From: Fen-1254 sp963769605
GTDB taxonomy: Bacteria; Bacteroidota; Ignavibacteria; UBA10030
DNA: 64,000 nt
NCBI GenBank assembly: GCA_963769605.1
Contig: CAVYML010000003.1
Location: forward strand, 310,001-374,000
Reading direction: 5' to 3'
Shown here: positions 1 to 7,205 of the stretch, piece by piece
How the letters are laid out: every line of letters begins with the position of its first letter
How positions within the stretch are numbered: the first letter of the stretch is position 1
The notes under the pieces: generated by a model
What the model saw: only the letters and a program-made list of their open reading frames with translations
Database searches by the model: none
What the model was told of the DNA's origin: nothing
Translations under genes and position numbers: made by a program

Positions 1-385
1 ATCCAAGAAGTGCCATTATATTTTGCCAATTTGCAGTACTATTTCCTCCTTGTATATCGGATACATCAACTGAATTTGCGGCATATAATGCGCTGACCAA
101 TAACCCGACTTGCCCGCCCGTGACGAATTGGATACCGCCCGCATAACCGGTTTCCGCTAAGCCGCTGCTTGTGCTTGCGAAATCGCCCATAGGAAAAGAA
201 GCTCCGCCAAAGATGCTGAACGAAAGGGATGTGCTCATGGCTGGTGCCGCATGTGCCATGGGGGAATTGAGCGATTCGTTGTCATTGACAGATTCTCTGC
301 CATACTTCTCAATATCTGAAAAGCTGTAGACAAAAATATTGCCGTCTGCCGTTTGAATTTTTATGGAAGTGTTCGGTATTGTTTC
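1..385 (-). pseudogene. 3' part of an IS-disrupted outer-membrane beta-barrel-like gene (runs off the window)
   Basis: Read on the minus strand, this stretch continues the open frame of the N-terminal piece at 2032-2276 once the insertion sequence and one copy of the 113-bp duplication are removed. After the shared NDNES residues come LNSPMAHAAPAM and then a Gly/Ser/Ala-rich, strand-like segment (FSIFGGASFPMGDF, GGIQFVTGGQVG) typical of small outer-membrane beta-barrels. No stop codon occurs before the window edge, so the C-terminus is outside. The frame is undamaged, which suggests the insertion is recent. The family is not recognised precisely. The barrel call is inference from composition and from the signal peptide on the other half. 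Confidence 0.6.
273..385. repeat. Left copy of a 113-bp target-site duplication
   Basis: Bases 273-385 are identical to 2032-2144, at an offset of 1759 with no mismatch when compared by eye. They directly flank the IS1634-type element at 386-2031. Very long, variable target duplications are a reported property of IS1634-type elements. Confidence 0.9.
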
Positions 386-2031
386 CTGACTTGTCCAAAT
401 TAGTATGACAAGCGTGTGAGGGGAAATAATACGGCCAAATCAAAGCAACAGAGCCATTTTTATCAAGAGTTGTTTGACATCATCGATGAGTATAGAGCGT
501 AGAGTAAATTCTTCGCCTGTGAGGGTATTAACCATTATAGCATCTGTAACGCCTTTCAATAATTTTACAATAGACTTGGTCGATCTTCCCGTTTTTAACT
601 CCATATATTTACAAATTGCTAATGCCATGAAGCAAATGAGAATATGAGCTTTAATAGTCTTTTGTTTAAAGTGGTAGATGGGACGCATTTGCAAATCACT
701 TTTTGCAATGCGAAATGCCTGCTCTACATGCCAGAGATTATGATAATGCTCAATGACAATGTTATCACTGACTTCCGACTTCGGCAGATTTGTGTAATAG
801 CCTTTGATGCCAAGTAGTAGTTTGGTCTTCTCTATTAATGCAGTATGAAGTGTATATGTTTGATCTTTGGAGGTAATGAATTTTACTTTTTTGATGCTAC
901 CTGGATTATCGAGAAGCTCCTGAGCTTTAATAATTTGTTTTTCCAGCTCTCGTTTATCTTTTGCAAATCGTTTTGCAGAAAATTCACAGATCAAATCACC
1001 AAGCTCCGTTGCCATACGCATTGTTGCGCCATCGCGTTGATAAAGTTGAGCGCTGATCTCCGCAATACGCTTGAGTGGCAAATTTGCTATTCTGGCTCCG
1101 ACAATGTACTGAAGATGAGCAGAGGCAAGTGCGGTAATATTTTTATCACTTATCATAGCAGCGTCAGCAACCACAGTGAAATTTTCAACCTTGTGTTTGT
1201 GCTTAAATTCCACAATAACAGGAATTAACGTGTGTCCTTCAAATTTATTGCCTTCAAATATTTGATACCCTACTGGAAAACCATCAATAGTCACTAAAAG
1301 TCCAAGGACTATTTGCGGTTGATTGAATTTGTTATCTTTGGAGAATCCGCATTGGCGTAAATCATCTGATTCAAAACTCTCAAAGTATAAAGTAGTTACA
1401 TCATAAAAGATGAGGGAAAAGGTAAAAGCAAATTCTTTTTCAGCAACCGCCAGTACTTTAGATTCTACTGTATCTTTCACACCCAGAAACCTTGGAATTT
1501 GCCGATAGAGTTCCTGACGTTTATGTTCTATTCCCATGAACTCTTTGAGAAATTCTATTGACTGTGTCTTTGAACCTGGCTCAATAATGCGTGCAATAAC
1601 TAAATCTACCAAGAGCTTGTTTCGCAACCGATGAAATTTAAATAGTTTGCACAGTTGATAAAGACTTTCGTAGATCAAACCATAGCGAAATCCAACATAC
1701 TGACATTGCTTGAGTTGTAGTGTAGGTGAAACTGATTCGTTGGAGAATAATGATTGTTGTTTGGTCGTCTTCTCAATCCAGAGAGTAGCTGTTTCTTTTA
1801 AGGCTTTTAAATCTTTCTTATCATGTGTACTACCCAGATGTTTGATGATGATCATCTTCCGGTTTTGATACCGAATAATTTGCACTGCTGTGCCGCCGGA
1901 ACCAGTTTTTGTCGTACGGATATGAAACATGTTCTAACGAAGTCCTTAGTATGACACCATATGTTAAATTTACGCGTTTCAAACTAATTTCGCATGTTTT
2001 TATCTTAACTATCCGTCTGTGTACAAGTCGG
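386..2031 (-). mobile_element. IS1634-type insertion sequence, complete, 1646 bp
   Basis: The element lies exactly between two identical 113-bp flanks. Its ends form short imperfect inverted repeats: CTGACTTGTCCA at the left and, in reverse complement, CCGACTTGTACA at the right (10 of 12 match). It carries one full-length transposase gene on the minus strand. It interrupts a signal-peptide-bearing gene that would be continuous without it. The identical flanks and intact transposase indicate a young and possibly active insertion. Confidence 0.9.
440..1930 (-). CDS. IS1634-family DDE transposase
   Basis: A 496-residue transposase that would cut and join the ends of the surrounding element. The N-terminus (SGGTAVQIIRYQNRKMIIIK) is the beta-rich start typical of IS1634/IS1549-type enzymes. 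Candidate catalytic residues are Asp177 in FYDVTTLYFES, Asp256 in VVADAAMIS and Glu403 in HVEQAFRIAK, where E-(6)-K matches the last part of the IS4-superfamily signature. Length and all three acidic positions look intact, so it is probably functional. Neighbouring host genes are unrelated. Family assignment rests on recalled motifs and also fits the long target duplication. Confidence 0.9.
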   Translation of the reverse strand: MFHIRTTKTGSGGTAVQIIRYQNRKMIIIKHLGSTHDKKDLKALKETATLWIEKTTKQQSLFSNESVSPTLQLKQCQYVGFRYGLIYESLYQLCKLFKFHRLRNKLLVDLVIARIIEPGSKTQSIEFLKEFMGIEHKRQELYRQIPRFLGVKDTVESKVLAVAEKEFAFTFSLIFYDVTTLYFESFESDDLRQCGFSKDNKFNQPQIVLGLLVTIDGFPVGYQIFEGNKFEGHTLIPVIVEFKHKHKVENFTVVADAAMISDKNITALASAHLQYIVGARIANLPLKRIAEISAQLYQRDGATMRMATELGDLICEFSAKRFAKDKRELEKQIIKAQELLDNPGSIKKVKFITSKDQTYTLHTALIEKTKLLLGIKGYYTNLPKSEVSDNIVIEHYHNLWHVEQAFRIAKSDLQMRPIYHFKQKTIKAHILICFMALAICKYMELKTGRSTKSIVKLLKGVTDAIMVNTLTGEEFTLRSILIDDVKQLLIKMALLL

Positions 2032-2144
2032 GATTCGTTGTCATTGACAGATTCTCTGCCATACTTCTCAATATCTGAAAAGCTGTAGACAAAAATATTG
2101 CCGTCTGCCGTTTGAATTTTTATGGAAGTGTTCGGTATTGTTTC
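2032..2144. repeat. Right copy of the 113-bp target-site duplication
   Basis: Identical to 273-385. On the minus strand it encodes the segment from the conserved IQTADG region to NDNES of the interrupted gene, so that coding sequence is present twice. Confidence 0.9.
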
Positions 2145-2276
2145 AATGATGATTCCGTGGATAACGCTTCCGTTCTTCAGGTAAACGACATCACGTGTCG
2201 CCGACTGGGCAAAGAGCGCGGCAGAGTAAAAAATAATTACGATGCCGAGCACGACAATTCGGTAATTTGTTTTCAT
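2032..2276 (-). pseudogene. 5' part of the IS-disrupted outer-membrane protein gene
   Basis: Starts at ATG 2276, preceded by a clear ribosome binding site (AAGGAGC about 6 nt upstream). The product begins with a signal peptide (MKTNYRIVVLGIVIIFYSAA, ending LFAQ) followed by DVVYLKNGSVIHGIIIE and a TADGNIFVYSFSDIEK segment. That short KNGS/IxG/DIEK module is one I recognise at the start of Bacteroidota-type outer-membrane proteins. Translation would run into the insertion sequence and stop at 1830, giving a 148-residue hybrid. The remainder of the gene lies at 1-385. Function unknown; export is inferred from the signal peptide. Confidence 0.7.
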
Positions 2277-2735
2277 AAGTAGCTCCTTTTATTTAAAAAA
2301 CGCTTTGGTAGAAAAAATCGTAGCATTAAGCTTTGATACGTGAATAAATAAATTTGTAAAATGTATTCATTCCATCACGCGGAAGCCTCTCGCTGCACAG
2401 ATTTATACACTCAAAGAATTTCTTGCGCTTCTATGTTTCAGATCTCTGGTCAGAGCGTAAATGACGCAATGTTTAAAAAAGTGTTAAAGAGAGAAAAAAA
2501 GAGTCAACCTTACCTTCATTTTTTCTCTGCCGGAACACGTTCATAGAATACTTAATAAAAAATGGTGGCAAAAGCAAATTGAAAATATCGTCATTGTGAC
2601 ATAGGTCATGTACGGCAGGAAATATGTGGAATGGTGCGCCTCTGCGGAGATGAAGGTGGTTAGTAGAAAATAGGTTCTCCGCCGGTATTTCTACGAATAC
2701 ATGCAGGAAAGTGAAACGATTTTTTTGTATTTTAA
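2277..2735. other. AT-rich intergenic gap between two insertion sequences
   Basis: About 460 bases with no convincing gene. It contains the upstream region of the minus-strand gene at 2276 and the former upstream region of the methyltransferase, now separated from it by the IS4-type element. A 61-codon open frame at 2361-2546 has no ribosome binding site or recognisable sequence and is not called. Confidence 0.5.
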
Positions 2736-2742
2736 TTACTAT
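2736..2742. repeat. 7-bp target duplication, left copy (TTACTAT)
   Basis: TTACTAT immediately precedes the left inverted repeat of the IS4-type element, and the same seven bases follow the right inverted repeat at 3935-3941. Confidence 0.85.
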
Positions 2743-3934
2743 CTGATGTTACGCAAAAATAGGTTTAGTAGCCCAATCTAATGGTTGTAGCGTTTTCAAA
2801 TATTTGAATGCGGTCTTCAACGCATGTAGATGGAGATTGATTTTCAATCCTTCATAAGAGACCGCCATGATTCTGTGCATAAGCTCAAGTTTGACAAAAG
2901 CACAGAGAGAGCAAAAAATATGTGACGATTGTGTTGTCACCGTATGAGCAGGAGAACAAGACAATGCACACTGTTGCTTTAACGCTTTGTGGTACTCTTC
3001 GATCTTCCATCGTTTTTGATAGAGATCGATCATGTGTTGATATGTAAGCGTTGTATCACTGCAGGCAAGATACAACACACCCTGAGAGTGATCTTTGTTT
3101 ATAAAGACCTGACGAATGAGTCGCACCGAAAAGGTGAGTCCTTCGAGATACACGGTAAGGTGTTCGTTGACCTTGGGCTGGAGTGTTTCGACTGTTACAT
3201 ATTTCCCGGCTCGTTTCTCTGCAGCCGAAAGTGCTACTTTACGATTTGTTTTCAGTGGCATCACAAAATCTCGGTGCAATGTATTTTTGATGTATTTCAT
3301 ATTCTCGACCGATGCATACCAGACATCGCTTAAAACATAACGGAATCGCATGTTTTTAGCACTCTGCGCAAGCATCGCTCGAAAATGTTCGTTCTTACTT
3401 GTTGTGCTGACTCGTTTTTCTTTGCCGGTCGTGGAATCAATGCTATGTTCTGTCTTTTCTACAAGTGTGTAAGCGACAGGAATCGAGAGACCTTGACTAT
3501 GATACAAGACGGAAACGATGTTAATACCTTTGACGCTCTTGCCGCTGCTGTGGTCATAGTGCCAGCAGACGATGTCGTTTTCATCCATGTGAGGTTTGTG
3601 TGAAATACTATCATCAACGATCAAGATACCATAATCGCTTTCTATCGCTCGCACAATCGATTTTACTTGATACCACAGATCACGAGATGTCAACTGCCTG
3701 TCTGATAGAAATCGAGTGATGCTGTCATGACTATAGGCTCCATCAATCATTGCTGAAACTGATGTTGCTGTTGAGCGAGAAAATGTGCTTAATAAACTAT
3801 CTACATATAAATGGAGAAGGTTTTTGTCCAATGGACACCTTGTGTGTTGTCTCTTTGAGTGCTCCACTCAAATCATTCGCTCCAGAGTGGCAATTGCTCA
3901 AATATACGAATTTATCGCTGTTGCGTAACGTCAG
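2743..3934 (-). mobile_element. IS4-superfamily insertion sequence, complete, 1192 bp
   Basis: Terminal inverted repeats of 14 bp: CTGATGTTACGCAA at 2743-2756 and, in reverse complement, CTGACGTTACGCAA at 3921-3934 (13 of 14 match). It is flanked by a perfect 7-bp duplication, TTACTAT. One transposase gene fills the element on the minus strand, and its stop codon lies inside the left inverted repeat. The insertion falls at the first bases of the methyltransferase gene to the right. Confidence 0.9.
2749..3867 (-). CDS. IS4-superfamily DDE transposase
   Basis: A 372-residue transposase. Candidate catalytic residues are Asp85 or Asp86 in ILIVDDSISHKP, Asp181 in LSDVWYASVENM and Glu290. Glu290 sits in a complete Y-(2)-R-(3)-E-(6)-K signature (Tyr283, Arg286, Glu290, Lys297 in YQKRWKIEEYHKALK). 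The DENDIVCWHYDHSSGKSVKG segment after the first Asp is characteristic of one subgroup of these enzymes. No internal lesion is visible, so the protein could act on its own ends and on the related 238-bp element at 5292-5529. Whether databases file it under IS4, IS701 or another subgroup is uncertain. Confidence 0.88.
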   Translation of the reverse strand: MEHSKRQHTRCPLDKNLLHLYVDSLLSTFSRSTATSVSAMIDGAYSHDSITRFLSDRQLTSRDLWYQVKSIVRAIESDYGILIVDDSISHKPHMDENDIVCWHYDHSSGKSVKGINIVSVLYHSQGLSIPVAYTLVEKTEHSIDSTTGKEKRVSTTSKNEHFRAMLAQSAKNMRFRYVLSDVWYASVENMKYIKNTLHRDFVMPLKTNRKVALSAAEKRAGKYVTVETLQPKVNEHLTVYLEGLTFSVRLIRQVFINKDHSQGVLYLACSDTTLTYQHMIDLYQKRWKIEEYHKALKQQCALSCSPAHTVTTQSSHIFCSLCAFVKLELMHRIMAVSYEGLKINLHLHALKTAFKYLKTLQPLDWATKPIFA

Positions 3935-3941
3935 TTACTAT
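3935..3941. repeat. 7-bp target duplication, right copy, overlapping a start codon
   Basis: TTACTAT at 3935-3941 followed by G at 3942. The last two bases of the duplication are the AT of the ATG that starts the methyltransferase, so duplication of the target regenerated the start codon. Confidence 0.85.
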
Positions 3942-5190
3942 GTCTCCTCTTAAATCGAAAATTTCAATAACCGAACGTCCGTTCATAGATCGTTTGATGG
4001 ATGAAATCAATTATCGTATGTCGCATGTGGAGGAAATCGATGTCGGCGGAAAATCCATTCCCCGCTATACAGGAGAGTTTTGGACTTCCAGGCAGAGGCA
4101 GGCGCATTCGCTCCATGAAATTTCTTACCGTGCATGTTTTAAACCGCAGCTCCCGAAGTTTTTTATAGAACTTTTAAGCAATGCCGGCGATATAGTGTAC
4201 GATCCCTTCAGCGGGCGGGGCACGACCGTGCTTGAAGCAGGACTCCTCGGCCGCCGTATCATTGCCAACGATGCCAATCCGTTGAGCGCCATGTTCAGCC
4301 GTCCGCGATTCGACCCTCCCTCAATTGAAAAAATAGAAGAGCGTCTTGCCTCGATTCCGATGGACGAACATGCCGAGGCGGATATCGATATTTCGATGTT
4401 TTACCATTCCGCCACGGAAGCGGAAATAGTTTCACTGAAGGAATTCTTACAGAAGCGTAAGGAAGAAGGACAGGAAGACGAAGCGGATCGATGGATCCGC
4501 ATGGCAGCAACCAATCGCCTGACCGGTCATTCTCCCGGATTCTTTTCCGTGTACACATTGCCCCCGAACCAGGCAGTAAGTCCTGCAAGTCAGAGAAAGA
4601 TCAACGACCGGCTCAAACAGCGGCCGGAGTACCGGGAGGTGCGTTCGCTCATTCTAAAAAAATCGAGATCCCTTCTCGGCGACCTAACACCAGAGGATTG
4701 TAAGAGATTATTGAAAGCGGGAGAATCTGCTCGGTTCCTGAGCTGCGATGCACGGGAAACGAAAGCGATTATAGATCAATCCGTTCAACTAACCGTGACC
4801 TCTCCTCCGTTTCTCGATGTGGTCGATTATTCGCAGGACAACTGGCTCCGCTGCTGGTTCAACGGAATCGATTCGGAAGAAATCGAAAAGAAGATTACGT
4901 CATCAAGGACAGTGGAAGAATGGTCTGCGGTCATGTTCGGTGTATTCCGTGAATTGTTTCGTATTACGAGACAGCGAGGCTTTGTTGCTTTTGAAGTAGG
5001 CGAAGTAAGGAAGAAAATCATGCTCGACGAGATTATCGCACCGCTTGGCATGAAGGCCGGATTCAAATGTATAGGCATCGTTGTCAATGAGCAGCGGTTT
5101 ACCAAAACCTCGAATATCTGGGGAGTGCAGAACAACGAAAAGGGGACAAACAGCAACCGCGTTGTAATTTTTCGGAAAGAGTCGAAATAG
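3940..5190 (+). CDS. DNA (cytosine-N4/adenine-N6) methyltransferase, orphan
   Basis: A 416-residue S-adenosylmethionine-dependent DNA methyltransferase. The AdoMet-binding motif DPFSGRGTT lies near residues 85-93 and the catalytic motif TSPPF near 287-291. TSPPF resembles N4-cytosine enzymes such as PvuII. The order, AdoMet motif before catalytic motif, is circularly permuted relative to the beta class. The ATG at 3940 is chosen because the in-frame upstream codons are IS sequence. No Shine-Dalgarno sequence precedes it: the IS end now replaces the native leader. No restriction enzyme gene is recognised nearby, although a protein fragment remains on the other strand at 5526-5663. Expression may depend on a promoter in the IS end. 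Confidence 0.85.
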   Translation: MSPLKSKISITERPFIDRLMDEINYRMSHVEEIDVGGKSIPRYTGEFWTSRQRQAHSLHEISYRACFKPQLPKFFIELLSNAGDIVYDPFSGRGTTVLEAGLLGRRIIANDANPLSAMFSRPRFDPPSIEKIEERLASIPMDEHAEADIDISMFYHSATEAEIVSLKEFLQKRKEEGQEDEADRWIRMAATNRLTGHSPGFFSVYTLPPNQAVSPASQRKINDRLKQRPEYREVRSLILKKSRSLLGDLTPEDCKRLLKAGESARFLSCDARETKAIIDQSVQLTVTSPPFLDVVDYSQDNWLRCWFNGIDSEEIEKKITSSRTVEEWSAVMFGVFRELFRITRQRGFVAFEVGEVRKKIMLDEIIAPLGMKAGFKCIGIVVNEQRFTKTSNIWGVQNNEKGTNSNRVVIFRKESK

Positions 5191-5291
5191 GAAAGTCCGC
5201 GTTCGAGCCGGGGAACAGAAATCACCGAACGCACCGCACACTCACTTTTTTAGTTACTAAAGACGTACAAATTGGAGGGTCATCTAACTAA

Positions 5292-5529
5292 CTGATGTTA
5301 CGCAAAAAGCAAAAAGAACTGTCATTCCCGCAAGTTTCCTGCCTGACGAAGTGCCCGCCTGAACGATACAGTCGGGCAGGCCTTCCGCACGCAGGCGGGT
5401 TAGCGGGAATCCAGAAGAACTGGATACCCTGTCTGACTACTGACGAAGTCACGCAGGCAGGCCGATTAAGGCATTCGGGTATGACAACTTTACTTTTTTC
5501 TGTACAGCTAAGACTTTGCGTAACATCAG
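5292..5529. mobile_element. 238-bp MITE sharing its ends with the IS4-type element
   Basis: Perfect 15-bp inverted repeats, CTGATGTTACGCAAA at the left and its reverse complement at the right (5515-5529). The first 14 bases equal the left end of the insertion sequence at 2743. No transposase is encoded. The interior is largely a different repeat (5320-5486). The flanks (TAACTAA at the left, ATTGTAA at the right) do not form a 7-bp duplication, so the insertion is either old or was followed by rearrangement. Confidence 0.8.
5320..5486. repeat. Dispersed palindromic repeat nested in the MITE
   Basis: Begins TGTCATTCCCGC and ends with GGGTATGACA. Internal GCGGGAATCCAGAAGAACTG and GTCGGGCAGG/CCTGCCTG segments can pair. 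This resembles the GTCATTCCCGC...GGGAATCCAG repeats seen between genes in many bacterial genomes. It makes up most of the MITE's interior. Confidence 0.6.
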
Positions 5530-5663
5530 ATTGTAATATCGTTATCCTTTAAAATCAACGAACGTTCAACAGATCTTTTTACGATTTCTTCAATTTTTGT
5601 TCGCCGCATTCTGAATTTTTCCCATAATTCTAATAGCTCCCAATATTTGCCTAAATCGTATAT
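5526..5663 (-). pseudogene. C-terminal remnant of an unknown protein gene
   Basis: On the minus strand, 45 codons are open and read like real protein (GKYWELLELWEKFRMRRTK, then EEIVKRSVERSLILKDND). They have no start codon, and an upstream in-frame stop bounds them. The TGA that ends them lies inside the right inverted repeat of the MITE, so the MITE probably cut the original gene. The family is not recognised. A helical tail of a restriction- or DNA-associated protein would fit the methyltransferase neighbour, but that is speculation. Confidence 0.35.
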
Positions 5664-5722
5664 TTAAGACGTTTTTATGCTCTTTGGTTAAAGAACAAGA
5701 GTTGTACAAGTAAAAAAACATA

Positions 5723-5810
5723 GACTTTCATCATTTTTTCGACACGATTCTTGTGAAATTACGACAGGTTTTTGTGATTTTTACGACAAGCTTTTGGTGA
5801 ATTTACGACA
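5723..5810 (+). repeat. Four tandem 22-bp repeats (iteron- or operator-like)
   Basis: Four directly repeated 22-bp units end in CGACA at 5744, 5766, 5788 and 5810, with exact 22-bp spacing. The consensus tail is GTGAWTTTTACGACA; the first unit is the most diverged. The array ends 9 nt before a TTGACA hexamer. Two helical turns per unit put every site on the same face of DNA, as expected for cooperative protein binding. No replication initiator gene is in the window. Confidence 0.7.
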
Positions 5811-5819
5811 GAAATACGC

Positions 5820-5850
5820 TTGACATAGTTTTATAGTTTAATCGTATCGT
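5820..5850 (+). promoter_or_regulatory. Possible promoter downstream of the 22-bp repeats
   Basis: TTGACA at 5820-5825 is a consensus -35 hexamer. The best -10 candidate, TATCGT at 5845-5850, matches poorly and lies 19 nt away, so the promoter would be activator-dependent if real. The lipoprotein gene starts 106 nt further on. Confidence 0.3.
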
Positions 5851-5955
5851 TTTCGTAATACTTCATTTAAATAAATCCACCACTCTTAACATCATTCGTT
5901 CCAATTTCTATGGAATTTTCATAGAAAAAAAAAGTAAGACCCAAAGGGCATTTCT

Positions 5956-7014
5956 ATGACAAAGTATTTTGTGTATCTGTTTGCGATAATCCTTTTACTT
6001 ACCGGTTCGGATTGCAAAAAAAATCCGGTTGCTCCTCCACCACCAAATGGATCTGATACAACAAGTAATAATTTCACATTCCAGACTTTTACATTTGGTG
6101 GCAATGCGGGAAGTTGTTTATTCCAAGACGTAGCCATTATAAGTGACACAGACATCTGGGCTGTCGGCGCCGTCTACCTTGATTCTGCTAATGGCAATCA
6201 CGATCCATTTCCATATAATACTGCGCATTGGAATGGAATTTCCTGGCAGTTATTAAAAATCTCGGTCCAAACGAAATATGGACTAATAACCGAACCTCTT
6301 AATGGTATCTTTGCATTTTCATCAAATGATATTTGGCTTGTGGCTGGTGATCCTATCCATGGTGATGGGAATAATTGGATTGACTATGATATAAGAGATC
6401 TAATTGGGAATCAAAACATTGATGTTTCAAAAGCGTGGGGAATAAATTCTAATTCGATGTATTTCGTAGGAAGTGGTGGAAATATCGTTTATTACAATGG
6501 TATCAGTTGGACTAAGATAACAAGTGGCACGAGCTTAACCTTCAACGACATTTATGGTTCAGGCGGACAAATACTTGCGGTCTGTATTCAATTCAGTCCG
6601 CCCGGCGGAGCAATTTTTAATATCCAAGGGAATAATGCAACACAGATATCTTCATCCCCAGTTAGTCAGCATCAATTCTTCAGTATCTGGTTTGTGCCCG
6701 ACAGGCAGTATTACATAGTTGGCGACGGTATTTACCAGAAGAATTCACTATCAGATAGCACGTGGAGGAACGGTCCTCTTGATATTACGAATTACGGGAC
6801 AACAAAGGTAAGGGGCAACGGGACAAATGATGTATTCATAGTTGGAGCATACGGTGAATTCTTGCATTGGAACGGAGCGAGATGGATGAGCTTCATAGCA
6901 CAAACAAGTTTGGCCGACGGTTATTATGGTAGTGTTGCAGTAAGCGGCAATCTTGTTGTTGCTGTCGGACAAAATGGCATTCAAGCGGTCATTACAATTG
7001 GAAGGAGACAATAA
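5956..7014 (+). CDS. Putative lipoprotein with beta-propeller-like repeats
   Basis: A 352-residue exported protein of unknown function. The N-terminus (MTKYFVYLFAIILLLTGSDC) is a lipoprotein-type signal with a candidate lipid-anchoring Cys20, although the residues before it (GSD) are not an ideal lipobox. A proline-rich linker follows. The mature part repeats a short motif: NDIW/NSMYFVG/NDVFIVGAYG followed by HWNG..W or YYNGISW. This resembles propeller proteins of the IWAVG type found in Bacteroidota and myxobacteria. Gene context (mobile elements, array of 22-bp sites upstream) suggests an accessory gene. It is followed by a strong hairpin. Confidence 0.65.
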   Translation: MTKYFVYLFAIILLLTGSDCKKNPVAPPPPNGSDTTSNNFTFQTFTFGGNAGSCLFQDVAIISDTDIWAVGAVYLDSANGNHDPFPYNTAHWNGISWQLLKISVQTKYGLITEPLNGIFAFSSNDIWLVAGDPIHGDGNNWIDYDIRDLIGNQNIDVSKAWGINSNSMYFVGSGGNIVYYNGISWTKITSGTSLTFNDIYGSGGQILAVCIQFSPPGGAIFNIQGNNATQISSSPVSQHQFFSIWFVPDRQYYIVGDGIYQKNSLSDSTWRNGPLDITNYGTTKVRGNGTNDVFIVGAYGEFLHWNGARWMSFIAQTSLADGYYGSVAVSGNLVVAVGQNGIQAVITIGRRQ

Positions 7015-7047
7015 ATGAAAGGGGAACCATGAGAAAGTTAATATAGC

Positions 7048-7076
7048 TGCGGGCGGCGTATACAGCGTCGCCCGCA
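7048..7076 (+). terminator. GC-rich hairpin after the lipoprotein gene
   Basis: TGCGGGCG at 7048-7055 pairs perfectly with CGCCCGCA at 7069-7076 around a 13-nt loop. There is no T-tract after it, so termination is plausible but not certain. Confidence 0.45.
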
Positions 7077-7205
7077 AGTGAAACGGCATCTAAACCGGCT
7101 CTACGCTACATATCCTCACTGAAGGGGATAAGAGTGCCTTTTTATTTGCCTATCCTAATAAAATAATTAATTCACAGAATTCAAAATCCTGCTGGGAGAA
7201 AAAGG

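Noticed and set aside
845..1228. 127-codon open frame opposite the IS1634 transposase
   Set aside because: Lies wholly within the transposase gene on the other strand, with no ribosome binding site or recognisable sequence.
2361..2546. 61-codon open frame in the gap between the insertion sequences
   Set aside because: No ribosome binding site, low-complexity Ser/His composition and no recognisable family.
3859..3939. Upstream in-frame start for the methyltransferase
   Set aside because: Those codons lie inside the insertion sequence and its target duplication, so they are not part of the original gene.
2743..5529. Composite transposon as an annotated feature
   Set aside because: The IS has its own 7-bp duplication and the outer flanks (TTACTAT and ATTGTAA) do not match, so movement as a unit is not supported. 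It is kept only as a hypothesis.
5723..5810. Possible plasmid or phage replication origin (iterons)
   Set aside because: No replication initiator gene, DnaA boxes or AT-rich unwinding region could be tied to it, so only a phased repeat is reported.
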